Assembly: GCA_963839645.1 (NCBI GenBank)
Contig: CAWIVZ010000009.1
Location: 62,001-126,000 of the forward strand
Origin: PALSA-911 sp963839645
Lineage (GTDB): Bacteria > Pseudomonadota > Alphaproteobacteria > Acetobacterales > Acetobacteraceae
DNA length: 64,000 bases
Reading direction: 5' to 3'
Under the pieces are notes generated by a model that searched no databases, was not told the DNA's origin, and worked only from the letters and a program-made list of their open reading frames with translations. This document shows, piece by piece, positions 1 through 9,209 of the stretch. Position 1 is the first letter of the stretch. Each line of letters begins with the position of its first letter. Position numbers and translations under genes: made by a program.

Positions 1-628
1 AACCCGCTCGCACACGGCCGCATGCACCGCGGGGTCGCGCACCACACCCTTGCTGCCGACCAGTTCCCGCCCCGCCTCGAATTGCGGCTTTATCAATGCC
101 ACCGCCCAGGCGCCGGAGGCGCACAGCGCCAGCGGCGCCGGCAGCAGGGTGGCCAGGCCGATGAAGCTGGCATCGCAGACCAGGGCACCGATCGGATCGG
201 GGATCTCCGCCGCGGTCAGGTGCCGGGCATTGGTCCTTTCGTGCACGACGACGCGCGGATCGCTGCGCAGCTTCCAGGCCAGTTGGCCGTGCCCCACATC
301 CACCGCATGCACCTTGGCCGCGCCGTGCGCCAGCAGCACGTCGGTGAAGCCACCGGTCGACGCGCCGATATCGAGGCAGATCCGTCCCTCGGGCGACAGG
401 CGAGAATGCCTTGAGCGCGTGCTCCAGCTTCAGGCCGCCGCGCGATACCCAGGGGTGGTCCTGGCCACGCACCTCCAGCGGCGCGTCCTCGGCCATGGGA
501 TCGCCGGCCTTCTGCACGCGCCGCTCCCCGCTGAAGATTTTTCCCGCAAGAATAAGGGCCTGGGCGCGTGTCCGGCTTTCCACCAACCCACGATCGACCA
601 GCAACTGGTCCGCCCGGCGCTTCGCCAT
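1..628 (-). pseudogene. tlyA: TlyA-family rRNA 2'-O-methyltransferase, 3' end outside window, one frameshift
   Basis: Predicted hemolysin-A-like (TlyA) enzyme that 2'-O-methylates cytidines in rRNA. The N-terminus has an S4 RNA-binding domain (KRRADQLLVDRGLVESRTRA, then WVSRGGLKLEHAL). The SAM-binding part follows in another frame (CLDIGASTGGFTD, then DVGHGQLAWKLR and LIKPQFE). The frame breaks at the CCC run at 386-388; dropping one base gives a continuous FSPVARGRICLDIG. About 209 codons are present and the family has roughly 245-270 residues, so the C-terminus lies before base 1. It starts at 628, directly abutting the dxs stop codon, as usual in alphaproteobacterial dxs-tlyA pairs. Family call is firm; whether it is truly broken is doubtful. 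Confidence 0.85.
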
Positions 629-2605
629 TCAGGCGCGCGCGGCGCCCAGCGTGCCGCCCGCCGCGATCCCGAGCGCCGAGACCGCCGTCTGCACGATATC
701 CTTAGCGGTCAGCCCGGCCTGGATCAGCTGCTTTGCCTGGCTGTCATGGTCGATGAACACGTCCGGCAGCGTCATCGGGCGGATTTTCAGGCCGTTGTCC
801 AGCAGACCCTTCCACGCCAGATGCTGCATCACCGACGACCCGAAGCCGCCCGAGGAACCCTCCTCGATGGTGATCAGAACCTCATGGTGCCGGGCCAGCT
901 GCTCGACCAGCGCCGTATCCAGCGGCTTGGCGAAGCGGGCGTCGGCGACCGTGGCCGACAGGCCGCGCGCCGCCAGTTCGTCCGCCGCCCGCAGCGCATC
1001 CGCCAGCCGCGTGCCCAGCGACAGGATCGCCACGCTGGCGCCCTCGCGCAGCATCCGGCCCTTGCCCAGTTGCAGGATCTCGCCGCGCGCCGGCAGCGCG
1101 ATCCCGGTGCTCTCGCCGCGCGGATAGCGCAGCGCGCTCGGCCGGTCGTCGATCGAGGCCGCGGTCGCCACCATGTGCACCAGCTCCGCCTCGTCCGACG
1201 GCGCCATCAGCACCAGGCCGGGCAGGCAGCTCAGATAGGCGATGTCGAAGCTGCCGGCATGCGTCGCGCCGTCATTGCCCACCAGTCCCGCCCGGTCCAT
1301 CGCGAAGCGCACCGGCAGGCCCTGGATCGCCACGTCATGCACCAGCTGGTCGTAGCCGCGCTGCAGGAACGTCGAGTAGATCGCGCAGAACGGCTTTATC
1401 CCCTCCGTCGCCAGCCCCGCCGCGAACGTCACCGCGTGCTGCTCGGCGATGCCGACGTCGAAGGTGCGGTCGGGGAAAACCTTGGCGAACCGGTCCAGGC
1501 CCGTGCCGGATGGCATCGCCGCGGTGATCGCCACGATGGCCGGGTCGCGTCTGGCTTCCTCGATCAGCGCGTCGGCGAACACGGTCTGGTAGTTCGGCGG
1601 GCCGGGCGGCGCCTTCACCTGCTCGCCGGTGACCACGTTGAACTTCGACACGCTGTGCAGCTTGTCGGCCGAGGCCTCCGCCTGCGCGTAGCCCTTGCCC
1701 TTCTGGGTGATCACATGCACCAGGATCGGACCGGTATCGTCGGCCTCGCGCACATTGCGCAGCACCGGCAGCAGGTGATCGAGGTTATGCCCGTCGATCG
1801 GGCCGACGTAGTAGAAGCCAAGCTCCTCGAACAGCGTGCCGCCGGTCAGCATGCCGCGGGCGTATTCCTCGGCGCGCAGCGCGGTGCGCTCGATCCCGCG
1901 CGGGAAGCGTTTGGCGACCTTCACCGCCAGGTCCCGCAGCCCAAGGAAGCTGCGCGAGGACATCAGCCGCGACAGATAGGCGCTCATCGCGCCCACCGGC
2001 GGGGCGATCGACATGTCGTTGTCGTTCAGCACCACGATCAGCCGCGAGCGCAGCGCGCCGGCGTTGTTCATCGCCTCATAGGCCATGCCCGCGCTCATCG
2101 AGCCGTCGCCGATCACCGCGATCACGTTGCGATCGTCGGGGGCCAGATTTTGCCGATCCCGCTCGGCAGGGCTCGCCGCCGCGTGGCGCGCCGTCTTCAG
2201 GTCCCGCGCCACCGCCATGCCCAGCCCCGCCGAGATCGAGGTCGAGGAATGGGCGGCGCCGAACGGGTCGTACTCGCTCTCCGAACGGCGGGTGAAGCCG
2301 GACAGCCCGCCGCCCTGGCGCAGGGTGCGGATGCGGTCCCGCCGGCCGGTCAGGATCTTGTGCGGATAGGCCTGATGCCCGACGTCCCAGATCAGCCGGT
2401 CCTTCGGCGTGTCGAACACCGCATGGATCGCCACCGTCAGTTCCACCACGCCCAGCGCCGAGCCCAGATGCCCGCCAGTGACCGAAACCGCGTCGATCGT
2501 CTCCGCCCGAAGCTCGTCGGCAACCTGCCGAAGCTGCTCGGGAGAGAAATTGCGCAAATCCGCGGGAATGCGCACATGGTCGAGAAGAGGGGTCTGCGGG
2601 GGCAT
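629..2605 (-). CDS. dxs: 1-deoxy-D-xylulose-5-phosphate synthase
   Basis: First enzyme of the MEP isoprenoid pathway: a thiamine-diphosphate transketolase-like enzyme condensing pyruvate and glyceraldehyde 3-phosphate. The 658-residue protein has the N-terminal WDVGHQAYPHKILTGR block, the ThDP/metal motif GDGSMSAGMAYEAMNNAG near residue 167, the central pyrimidine-binding domain (DVGIAEQHAVTFAAGLA), and the transketolase C-terminal domain (GSSGGFGSSV). Length is slightly above the usual 620-640. The frame is intact throughout. It starts 3 bases after the xseB stop and ends one base before tlyA. ispE, another MEP gene, lies 4 kb away. The farnesyl-diphosphate synthase gene often found between xseB and dxs is not here. 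Confidence 0.97.
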   Translation of the reverse strand: MPPQTPLLDHVRIPADLRNFSPEQLRQVADELRAETIDAVSVTGGHLGSALGVVELTVAIHAVFDTPKDRLIWDVGHQAYPHKILTGRRDRIRTLRQGGGLSGFTRRSESEYDPFGAAHSSTSISAGLGMAVARDLKTARHAAASPAERDRQNLAPDDRNVIAVIGDGSMSAGMAYEAMNNAGALRSRLIVVLNDNDMSIAPPVGAMSAYLSRLMSSRSFLGLRDLAVKVAKRFPRGIERTALRAEEYARGMLTGGTLFEELGFYYVGPIDGHNLDHLLPVLRNVREADDTGPILVHVITQKGKGYAQAEASADKLHSVSKFNVVTGEQVKAPPGPPNYQTVFADALIEEARRDPAIVAITAAMPSGTGLDRFAKVFPDRTFDVGIAEQHAVTFAAGLATEGIKPFCAIYSTFLQRGYDQLVHDVAIQGLPVRFAMDRAGLVGNDGATHAGSFDIAYLSCLPGLVLMAPSDEAELVHMVATAASIDDRPSALRYPRGESTGIALPARGEILQLGKGRMLREGASVAILSLGTRLADALRAADELAARGLSATVADARFAKPLDTALVEQLARHHEVLITIEEGSSGGFGSSVMQHLAWKGLLDNGLKIRPMTLPDVFIDHDSQAKQLIQAGLTAKDIVQTAVSALGIAAGGTLGAARA

Positions 2606-2608
2606 CGG

Positions 2609-2863
2609 TCAATCCGCCTTTCGCGTCGAGATCGAGCCGTCCTCATGCTCCACGATGGCCGCAACTCGGGCCTCGGCCTCCGCCAACTTGGCCTCGCAAT
2701 GCCGGCGCAGGGCCGCGCCGCGCTCATAGGCGCCGATGGCGTCCTCCAGCTTCTGCTGGCCGCCCTCCAGGCCCCGCACGATCTGATCCAGCTCCGCCAG
2801 CGCGTCCTCGAAGGACAGCGACGCAACCTCTACCGCTTTGGCCGGCCGTTTTGCGTCCGACAT
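2609..2863 (-). CDS. xseB: exodeoxyribonuclease VII small subunit
   Basis: An 84-residue acidic helical protein, the small subunit of exonuclease VII, which degrades single-stranded DNA with XseA. The family core is clear: LSFEDALAELDQIVRGLEGG, followed by KLEDAIGAYERGAALRRHCE. The ATG at 2863 is chosen because it gives the family length; a longer open frame upstream has no homology. The stop lies 3 bases before the dxs start, so the two are probably co-transcribed. XseA is not in the window. Confidence 0.93.
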   Translation of the reverse strand: MSDAKRPAKAVEVASLSFEDALAELDQIVRGLEGGQQKLEDAIGAYERGAALRRHCEAKLAEAEARVAAIVEHEDGSISTRKAD

Positions 2864-2967
2864 GCCAATTCCCCGTCCAATATCCGCCTGATTTGGTAGC
2901 CTGTTTCGCGCGGACAAGCCAAGTACCGCGACGTTGCGTGGATCCGCCGAGGCGGGTCCGGCGTGGC

Positions 2968-3903
2968 CTACCCCGCCCGCATCAGGCTTCGCACATGCGC
3001 CGCCACCGCTGCCGCCAGGGCCTGCAGGTCGTAGCCGCCCTCCAGCACCGACACCAGACGCCCGCCCGCGCAGCGATCCGCCACGTCGACCAGCTGGTCG
3101 GTGATCCAGGCGAAATCCGCCGTTTCCAGCCGCAACTCGGCAAGTGGGTCGGCCTTGTGCGCATCGAACCCGGCCGAGACGATCACCAGTTCCGGGTCGA
3201 ACCGCTCCAGCGCCGGCAGGATGACATCCGCCCAGCCCGCCCGGAACTCCGCGCTGCCCGATCCCGGCTTCAGGCCGACATTGACGATATTGTCCGCCAC
3301 GCCGCGCTCCCAGGCATGTCCAGTGCCGGGATAGCACGGATCCTGGTGGCTGGAGCCGTAGAACAGCCCGGGCTGCTCGGCGAACATCGCCTGGGTGCCG
3401 TTGCCGTGATGCACGTCGAAATCCAGCACCGCGACCCGCTTCAGCCCCCAGACCGCCCGCGCATGGGCGGCGGCGATGGCGGCGTTGTTGAACAGGCAGA
3501 AGCCCATCGGGCGCGACGGCTCGGCGTGATGCCCGGGCGGGCGGACCGCGGCGAAGGCCGTGCGAACCGCCTTGCCCATGACCAGGTCCACCGCCAGAAT
3601 CGCTCCGCCGGCGGCGCGCAAGGCGGCATCGGCGCTGCCCGCGCTCATGGAGGTGTCGCCATCGAGCTGCAGCCGGTCACCCGGTTCCGGACGGATCGCC
3701 AGGATGGCCTTCACATAGGGTTCGGGATGTACCCGGGCGATCTGCTCGACCGTCGCCAGCGGCGCCTGCTCACGCAGCAGCGGGGCGAACATCTCCTGCT
3801 CCAGCCCGGCCAGCACCGCGCGCAGCCGGGCCGGACATTCCGGATGGCCGCGTCCCATGTCGTGATCCAGGCAATCCAGATGGGTGACCAGGGCCGTGGT
3901 CAT
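2968..3903 (-). CDS. histone deacetylase family hydrolase (acetoin-utilisation/HDAC-like)
   Basis: A 311-residue zinc-dependent amidohydrolase of the arginase/deacetylase fold. In bacteria these deacetylate small acetylated amines or proteins; the substrate here is unknown. Visible motifs are HPECPARLRAV, the paired active-site histidines in RPPGHHAEPS, the zinc-site segment LDFDVHHGNGTQAMF, and the late GFDAHKADPLAEL. The ATG at 3903 lies one base beyond the stop of the TusA-like gene, so the two are likely translated from one mRNA. Placement upstream of xseB-dxs is common in alphaproteobacteria. Confidence 0.9.
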   Translation of the reverse strand: MTTALVTHLDCLDHDMGRGHPECPARLRAVLAGLEQEMFAPLLREQAPLATVEQIARVHPEPYVKAILAIRPEPGDRLQLDGDTSMSAGSADAALRAAGGAILAVDLVMGKAVRTAFAAVRPPGHHAEPSRPMGFCLFNNAAIAAAHARAVWGLKRVAVLDFDVHHGNGTQAMFAEQPGLFYGSSHQDPCYPGTGHAWERGVADNIVNVGLKPGSGSAEFRAGWADVILPALERFDPELVIVSAGFDAHKADPLAELRLETADFAWITDQLVDVADRCAGGRLVSVLEGGYDLQALAAAVAAHVRSLMRAG

Positions 3904-3904
3904 G

Positions 3905-4204
3905 TCAGGCCTCGCCTGCCTTGCCCCCGGACGATTGGATCTCCGGCGCTTGAGCCTCCGCCGGCTTATCCTCCGCGCGGCGGCGGATCACGAAGCTGAG
4001 CACGCCGCCCTCGTCGCTGAACGCCAGCAGGGCATGGCCGGTTTCCCGGCAGAAGGCCCGGAAATCGGCCACCGACGCGCGATCCGTGGCCAGCACGCGC
4101 AGCCGCTCGCCCGGCGCCATCACGCGCAGCGCCTTGTTGGCCCGCAATACCGGCAATGGGCAGTTCATGCCCTTCACGTCCAGGACGGTTTCACTCATCG
4201 TCAT
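3905..4204 (-). CDS. TusA/SirA-family sulfurtransferase-like protein
   Basis: A small single-domain protein of the TusA/SirA/YeeD fold with the signature LDVKGMNCPLPVLRANKAL, including the CPxP motif whose cysteine carries sulfur in TusA. The C-terminal tail is charged and probably disordered (EDKPAEAQAPEIQSS). Two in-frame ATGs, at 4204 and 4198, are equally plausible and neither has a clear Shine-Dalgarno; a further ATG at 4237 precedes non-conserved sequence. It is the first gene of the minus-strand run with the HDAC-like gene and diverges from the ROK kinase. Specific role (tRNA thiolation or general sulfur relay) is not decided by sequence. Confidence 0.85.
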   Translation of the reverse strand: MTMSETVLDVKGMNCPLPVLRANKALRVMAPGERLRVLATDRASVADFRAFCRETGHALLAFSDEGGVLSFVIRRRAEDKPAEAQAPEIQSSGGKAGEA

Positions 4205-4266
4205 ATTGTGGTGCGGCTCCGGTTCCGGAGCAAGCATACGCCTTGAGCAACTGGGCCGCTAAAGCC

Positions 4267-4290
4267 ATGCTGGCGCGATGACGCCAGCAT
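4267..4290. repeat. perfect 9-bp inverted repeat at the 5' end of the ROK gene
   Basis: ATGCTGGCG at 4267-4275 and CGCCAGCAT at 4282-4290 are exact reverse complements separated by the 6-nt loop CGATGA. The loop holds both the only plausible ATG (4278) and the TGA (4279) that closes the kinase frame. It could be an mRNA hairpin controlling initiation, or a place where the read is wrong. Confidence 0.6.
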
Positions 4291-5181
4291 CGCATCGGCA
4301 TCGACCTCGGCGGAACGAAGATCGAGATCGGCGTGCTTGGCCCGGACGGAGCGCTGGTGCTGCGCCAGCGCATCGCCACGCCACACGGCTATCCGGCGGT
4401 TCTGCGGGCGATCGCCAGCCTGGTGCACGACGCGGAACGGGAACTCGGCGTGACGGCGAGCGTGGGTATCGGCATCCCCGGCGTCATCAGCCCGGCGACC
4501 GGATTGGTGAAGAACGCCAATTCCAACGCATTGAACGGCCATCCCCTGGATACCGACCTGGCCGAATGTCTGTCGCGCGAGATACGCGTGGAGAACGACG
4601 CCAACTGCTTCGCCCTGTCGGAAGCCACCGACGGCGCCGGCGCCGGCCACCGGGTCGTGTTCGGCGTGATCCTCGGCACCGGCTGCGGCGGCGGCATCGT
4701 TGTGGACGGCCGTCTCATCCAGGGCCGGCAGCGCATCGCCGGCGAATGGGGCCACATCCCCCTGCCCTGGCCGAGCCTCGAGGAGGTGCCCGGCCTGCCT
4801 TGCTGGTGCGGCCGGCACGGCTGTCTGGAAACCGTCCTGTCCGGTCCCGGCCTGGCGCGCGACTGCGACGGTCCCGGCGTATCGGACGCCCACAGTATTC
4901 CCGCGCGCGCCGCCGCCGGCGAGCACCGGGCCCAGGAAGCCCTGGACCGCCACGCCGACCGCCTCGCCCGCGGGCTGGCCGTGATCATCAACGTTCTGGA
5001 CCCCGACGCGATCGTGCTCGGCGGCGGGCTGTCGAACATGGTGCATCTCTACACCGCGGTCCCGCCGCGGCTGTCGACCTATGTGTTCACCGATGTCTGC
5101 GACACCCCGGTGCTGCAGAACCGGCACGGCGATTCCTCCGGTGTGCGCGGCGCTGCCTGGCTCTGGCCGGCGGAGGGCTAG
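4278..5181 (+). CDS. ROK-family sugar kinase (fructokinase/glucokinase-like), 5' end uncertain
   Basis: ATP-dependent sugar kinase of the ROK family. The ATP-binding start RIGIDLGGTKIEIGVLGPDG is read in the frame of base 4282, but that frame has a TGA at 4279 and no ATG, GTG or TTG before GTG 4333, which would cut into the phosphate-binding loop. An ATG at 4278 is in the neighbouring frame; one surplus base between 4281 and 4293 would join it to give MTPARIGIDLGGTK. Downstream are GIPGVISPATGLVKNANSN, ENDANCFALSE, the ROK signature GTGCGGGIVVDG, and the zinc site CWCGRHGCLET. The stop lies 2 bases before dinB. Sugar specificity cannot be read from sequence. Confidence 0.85.
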
Positions 5182-5183
5182 TC

Positions 5184-6434
5184 ATGGCCGCGCTGTGTCG
5201 CGATTGCGGAACGGTGCCGGCCGACGAGGCCAGAAGCTGCCCGGCCTGCGGGGGGATGCGGATCGTCCGCCACCCTGAACTGTTCGCCCTCGCCATCGCG
5301 CATGTCGATTGTGACGCCTTCTACGCCAGCGTGGAAAAGCGCGACCGGCCGGAACTGGCGGGGCGGCCGGTGATCGTCGGCGGCGGCACCCGCGGCGTGG
5401 TCTCGGCCGCCTGCTACATCGCCCGGATGCACGGCGTGCGCAGCGCCATGCCGATGTTCAAGGCGCTCGCCGCCTGCCCGGACGCGGTGGTCATCCCACC
5501 GGATTTCGGCAAATACACCGAGGCGGCCCGCGCCATTCGCGCCCTGATGGCCGGCCTCACGCCGCTGGTGCAGCCGCTGTCGATCGACGAGGCCGTCCTG
5601 GACCTGTCCGGCACGCAGGCGCTGCACGACGCCCCGCCTGCGGCGGTGCTGGCCCGCTTCGCGAGCGCGGTCGAAACCGAAATCGGCGTCACCATCTCGG
5701 TCGGGCTGGCGCCGAACCGGCTCCTGGCCAAGATCGCCGCCGGCCGCGACAAGCCGCGCGGCTTCGCGGTAATCGGCGCCGAGGCCCGCGCCCTGCTGGC
5801 GCCCGAGCCGGTGCGGCTGCTGCCCGGCATCGGCCCGACGATGGCGCGCAAGCTGGCGGCACGGGGGATCACCCGGCTCGGCCACCTGCAGGCGCTGGAC
5901 GACCGCAGCGCCTTCAGGCTGTTCGGCGAGGACGGCCCGGGGATGGCGGCGCGCGCCCGGGGCGAGGATATCCGCCGGGTCGATCCCACCCGGGAAACCA
6001 AGTCGATCAGCGCCGAGACCACGTTCGACACCGATCTGCGCTCCATCCACGAGCTGGAACGGCATTTGTGGCGCCTGTCGGAAAAGCTTGCCAGACGGCT
6101 GAAAGAGAAAGATTTTTCCGCCGGCGGCGTGGTGCTGAAGCTAAAAACGGCGGATTTCGCTCAGCGCACCCGCGCCGCCCGGCTGCCCGGTGCGACGGCG
6201 CTGCCGGACCGGCTCTACGACGCCGCCCGGGGATTGCTGGCAAAGGAAGCGGACGGCACCGCCTTCCGCCTCATCGGCATCGGCGCCAGCCCCTTGATGC
6301 CCAGCGCGGACGCCGATCTCGGCGACCTCGCGGACACCGAAACCCCGCGCCTGGCGGCAACGCAGAACGCCATCGACACGCTGCGCGCCCGCTTCGGCGA
6401 CAGCGTGATCCGCAAGGGTCGGTCACTACGATGA
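5184..6434 (+). CDS. dinB: DNA polymerase IV with N-terminal zinc-finger extension
   Basis: Y-family translesion DNA polymerase, 416 residues. The palm motifs are present: AHVDCDAFYASVEKRD with catalytic Asp, and PLSIDEAVLDLSG with the second acidic pair. They are followed by SVGLAPNRLLAKIAA, a helix-hairpin-helix (VRLLPGIGPTMARKLAARG) and a little-finger domain. Before the polymerase core sits a CxxC...CxxC element (CRDCGTVPADEARSCPACG, residues 5-23), probably a zinc ribbon; E. coli DinB lacks it, but it occurs in alphaproteobacterial DinB. It starts 2 bases after the kinase stop and converges on ispE. Confidence 0.95.
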   Translation: MAALCRDCGTVPADEARSCPACGGMRIVRHPELFALAIAHVDCDAFYASVEKRDRPELAGRPVIVGGGTRGVVSAACYIARMHGVRSAMPMFKALAACPDAVVIPPDFGKYTEAARAIRALMAGLTPLVQPLSIDEAVLDLSGTQALHDAPPAAVLARFASAVETEIGVTISVGLAPNRLLAKIAAGRDKPRGFAVIGAEARALLAPEPVRLLPGIGPTMARKLAARGITRLGHLQALDDRSAFRLFGEDGPGMAARARGEDIRRVDPTRETKSISAETTFDTDLRSIHELERHLWRLSEKLARRLKEKDFSAGGVVLKLKTADFAQRTRAARLPGATALPDRLYDAARGLLAKEADGTAFRLIGIGASPLMPSADADLGDLADTETPRLAATQNAIDTLRARFGDSVIRKGRSLR

Positions 6435-7316
6435 TCAGGCGGCGGGTGCACCGCCCCAGGCCCACCATCCCGGACGCGCCAGCTTCCGGGCGGCCTCCGC
6501 CGCCGCCCGCGCGTCATCGAACAGACCAAAGCAGGTCGCGCCCGATCCGCTCATCCGCGCCAGCCGGCAGCCGGGTATCGACGCTATGGCGGCAATCACG
6601 TCCGCGATCACCGGGCACAGGGCGATGGCCGGGGCCTCCAGATCGTTGCCCAGGCCGGACAGTCCGGCCGCCATGCCGGCGGCATCGTGCCAGCGCTCCG
6701 GCAGGACGGCCTCCGGTGAAAACCCGCCGTTCCTGGCGCGAAACACCGCCACCGTGGACACCGCCACCCCGGGATTGACCAGCAGCAGCCCGTAGGGCGG
6801 CAATCGCGGCGCCGGGTCCAGCAATTCGCCGATGCCCCGCATGCGGGCCGGCCGGCCGGCCAGGCAGACCGGCACATCCGCCCCGAGCGACACCGCGATC
6901 CGTGCCAATGCTGCGGGCGGCGGCGCCAGGTTCCAGGCCCGGCACAGCAGCCGCAGGGCCGCGGCCGCGTCGGCCGATCCGCCGCCGATGCCGGAGGCGA
7001 CCGGCAAATGCTTTTCCAGGGTGAGCCGCGCGCGCGGCTCGATGCCGGCCAGTTCCGCCAGGGCCCGGGCGGCCCGCAGCACCAGGTTATCGGGTTCGGC
7101 CGCCAGCGCCCCACCGAACGGCCCCGCCAGGGAGAGCGACAAATCGTCCGCCGCCTGAACGGATAACCGGTCGCCAATGCCGGCAAACACCGCGAGGCTG
7201 TCAAGTCGGTGGTAGCCGTCCTCGCGTTTGCCGACCACGCGCAGATACAGATTGACCTTCGCCCGCCCCTCCTCCGAGGCCTGGGCTTCGAGGGCCGAAG
7301 CCATCTGGATCGCCAT
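6435..7316 (-). CDS. ispE: 4-diphosphocytidyl-2-C-methyl-D-erythritol kinase
   Basis: GHMP kinase of the MEP pathway that phosphorylates the 2-hydroxyl of CDP-methylerythritol. The 293-residue protein has AKVNLYLRVVGKREDGYHRL at the N-terminus, the ATP-binding loop LPVASGIGGGSADAAAALR, and the third GHMP motif ARMSGSGATCFGLF. The ATG at 7316 is favoured over 7304 on length; the longer open frame upstream overlaps the TPR gene in another frame. It follows the TPR gene by 8 bases, so is probably co-transcribed, and its stop abuts the convergent dinB stop. Confidence 0.94.
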   Translation of the reverse strand: MAIQMASALEAQASEEGRAKVNLYLRVVGKREDGYHRLDSLAVFAGIGDRLSVQAADDLSLSLAGPFGGALAAEPDNLVLRAARALAELAGIEPRARLTLEKHLPVASGIGGGSADAAAALRLLCRAWNLAPPPAALARIAVSLGADVPVCLAGRPARMRGIGELLDPAPRLPPYGLLLVNPGVAVSTVAVFRARNGGFSPEAVLPERWHDAAGMAAGLSGLGNDLEAPAIALCPVIADVIAAIASIPGCRLARMSGSGATCFGLFDDARAAAEAARKLARPGWWAWGGAPAA

Positions 7317-7324
7317 TGCCGCGC

Positions 7325-9031
7325 TCAGGGCTTGCGGGGCGGCGGGGTCAGCTGCTCGCTGTCCACATCGCGCAGCCTGGCCTCCAGCCGCGCCTTCTCC
7401 TCCGGCTCCGGATTGAGCGTCAGCGCCCGGCGCCACTGGAACACAGCCTCCAGCCGGCGTCCGACCGCCCAATACGCCTCGCCCAGATGGCTGTTGATGG
7501 TCGGATCCTCCGGCTGCAGGTTCACCGCCTGCTCCAGCAGCACCTCTGCGTCGTCCGCGTGGCCCTGGCGGAACATCACCCAGCCGAGGCTGTCGATGAT
7601 CGCCGGATCCTTCGGCTCCTGCTGGATCGCCCGCTCGATCATTCGCCGCGCCTCGGGCAGGTTGATGCCCTGATCGGCCCAGGAATAGCCGAGATAGTTC
7701 AGCACCGCCGGCTGGTCGGGCGCGAGTTCCAGCGCGCGCTTCAGGTCGGCCTCCGCCAGCGGCCATTGATGCGCCTGTTCATGCGCGACGCCGCGCGAAA
7801 AGAACAGCGGCCAGGCCGAGCGGCGCGGCGCGGCCAGCTTCGAAATGGCCTTGTCATACGCGGCGACCGCATCGGCGGGGCGTTTTTCGTTGCGCAGCAT
7901 GTCGCCTTTCTGCACATCGGGCAGCGGGGAAGCCGGAAAGTCTCGCGACAAGGCATCGAGCTCTCGGAGCGCGATGTCGGTCTGTCCGAGCCGGTCGTGC
8001 AGACGGGCACGCTGCAGCCGCACCATCGGGTTCAGTGGATCGCTGGCAGCGACCGGCGCCAGCGCCTGCAGGGCCTGCGTAGGGTGCTTGGTCGCGACAT
8101 CGATCTCAGCCACGAGGATCCGCGCCTCGGTGAACTCGGGGCGAAGGTCCAGCGCAAGGCGCAGCATGATCAGGGCGAAGTCGTTGGCGTTCTGCTGGCG
8201 AAGGGCCGAGGCCAGCGCCAGATAGGCGTCTGCGATACCCTGCAGCGGGGTTGCCACGGTCCGGGCGGTGGCATCCGCGGTCAAACCCGGGACCACCAGC
8301 GCCATCTCGTCCTGGCCGTCCGTCAGTTCCGACAGAAACTCCTTGGCCTTGTCCGGCCGCCCCTGGCGGGCTTCCCAACTGGCCATGATCTGCTCCAAGC
8401 GCAGATTGTTCGGCGCGAACAGGGTGCGCGCCTGCTTGTAGAACCGCTCGGCGTCATTGGTACGGCCGGCCTGATCGGCGATCAGGGCCATGTGCAGAAC
8501 GTAGATGCCACGGAAGGTCTTGCCCTCGGCGAACGGGCGCAGCGTCGCCAGCGCCTCGTCGGTCCGTCCGGCACCCTGCTCGCTCCAGGCAACCAGCAGC
8601 GGCTGCAGCAATTGCGTCAATCCCTGGCGGGGCATGGCCAGGAAGCGTTGCCGCGCTTCGTCCCACCTGCCCGCGCTCGCATCCACGCCGGCCAGCAGAT
8701 ACTGCGCCTCCTGGTTGTTCGGCAGGCGCCGGGCGAGGGTTACCGCTTCCGGCCGCCCGCTGAGCAGGCTGGAGACGAAGGCGCCCTGCAGCAGTTCCGC
8801 GCTGTTGGGATCGCCTTGCAGAGCCCGCAGATAGGCCCCGGCCGCATGTTCCGAGTCGGCCTGCGCGGCGGCGAAGCGCGCGTCCAGATAGGCGCCGGCG
8901 ACTCCGGCGTAACCGGGCTGCGCGGCATGAGTAGTCTGTCCGGGCGCCATCTCCTGGCGTGCTGCGGCGCAAGCGGGGATCAGGCCTAGACCCAGGAACA
9001 GGATGCGGCCGACGGTCGGTATTTTTGGCAT
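7325..9031 (-). CDS. TPR-repeat exported protein
   Basis: A 568-residue protein with an N-terminal export signal (GRILFLGLGLIPACAAARQ, possibly a lipobox around LIPACA) followed by tetratricopeptide-like helical repeats. Repeats are recognisable at SAELLQGAFVSSLLSG, ADDAEVLLEQAVNLQPEDPTINSHLGEAYWAVG and LNYLGYSWADQGINLPEARRMIERAIQQEPKDP. The fold suggests a periplasmic or outer-membrane-associated scaffold; no catalytic motif is visible. It lies directly upstream of ispE, an order I associate with Acetobacteraceae and relatives. Function is not known from sequence. Confidence 0.8.
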   Translation of the reverse strand: MPKIPTVGRILFLGLGLIPACAAARQEMAPGQTTHAAQPGYAGVAGAYLDARFAAAQADSEHAAGAYLRALQGDPNSAELLQGAFVSSLLSGRPEAVTLARRLPNNQEAQYLLAGVDASAGRWDEARQRFLAMPRQGLTQLLQPLLVAWSEQGAGRTDEALATLRPFAEGKTFRGIYVLHMALIADQAGRTNDAERFYKQARTLFAPNNLRLEQIMASWEARQGRPDKAKEFLSELTDGQDEMALVVPGLTADATARTVATPLQGIADAYLALASALRQQNANDFALIMLRLALDLRPEFTEARILVAEIDVATKHPTQALQALAPVAASDPLNPMVRLQRARLHDRLGQTDIALRELDALSRDFPASPLPDVQKGDMLRNEKRPADAVAAYDKAISKLAAPRRSAWPLFFSRGVAHEQAHQWPLAEADLKRALELAPDQPAVLNYLGYSWADQGINLPEARRMIERAIQQEPKDPAIIDSLGWVMFRQGHADDAEVLLEQAVNLQPEDPTINSHLGEAYWAVGRRLEAVFQWRRALTLNPEPEEKARLEARLRDVDSEQLTPPPRKP

Positions 9032-9209
9032 GCGGAAATACTACAGCCGCTTCCCGGTCGCTGTCATGCGGCTTGCTGCGATAATCTTGTGCCGCCTGTT
9101 GCCGCGGTTGGCTTGCGACCCAAAGGGCGAATGAAATGCAGCGCGGGGGAATGCAGGACCGGCACGCGGGTTGCCCCCGCACCGTGGATCGGGTATCCGC
9201 CCGCATCGC

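Noticed and set aside
50..2899. 949-codon open frame on the plus strand
   Set aside because: It is antisense to dxs, xseB and tlyA, is rich in Arg/His/Gln as expected from GC-rich antisense frames, and shows no domain.
4279..4281. TGA as selenocysteine or readthrough codon in the ROK gene
   Set aside because: It lies before the conserved N-terminus, no ROK protein has selenocysteine there, and a one-base error explains it more simply.
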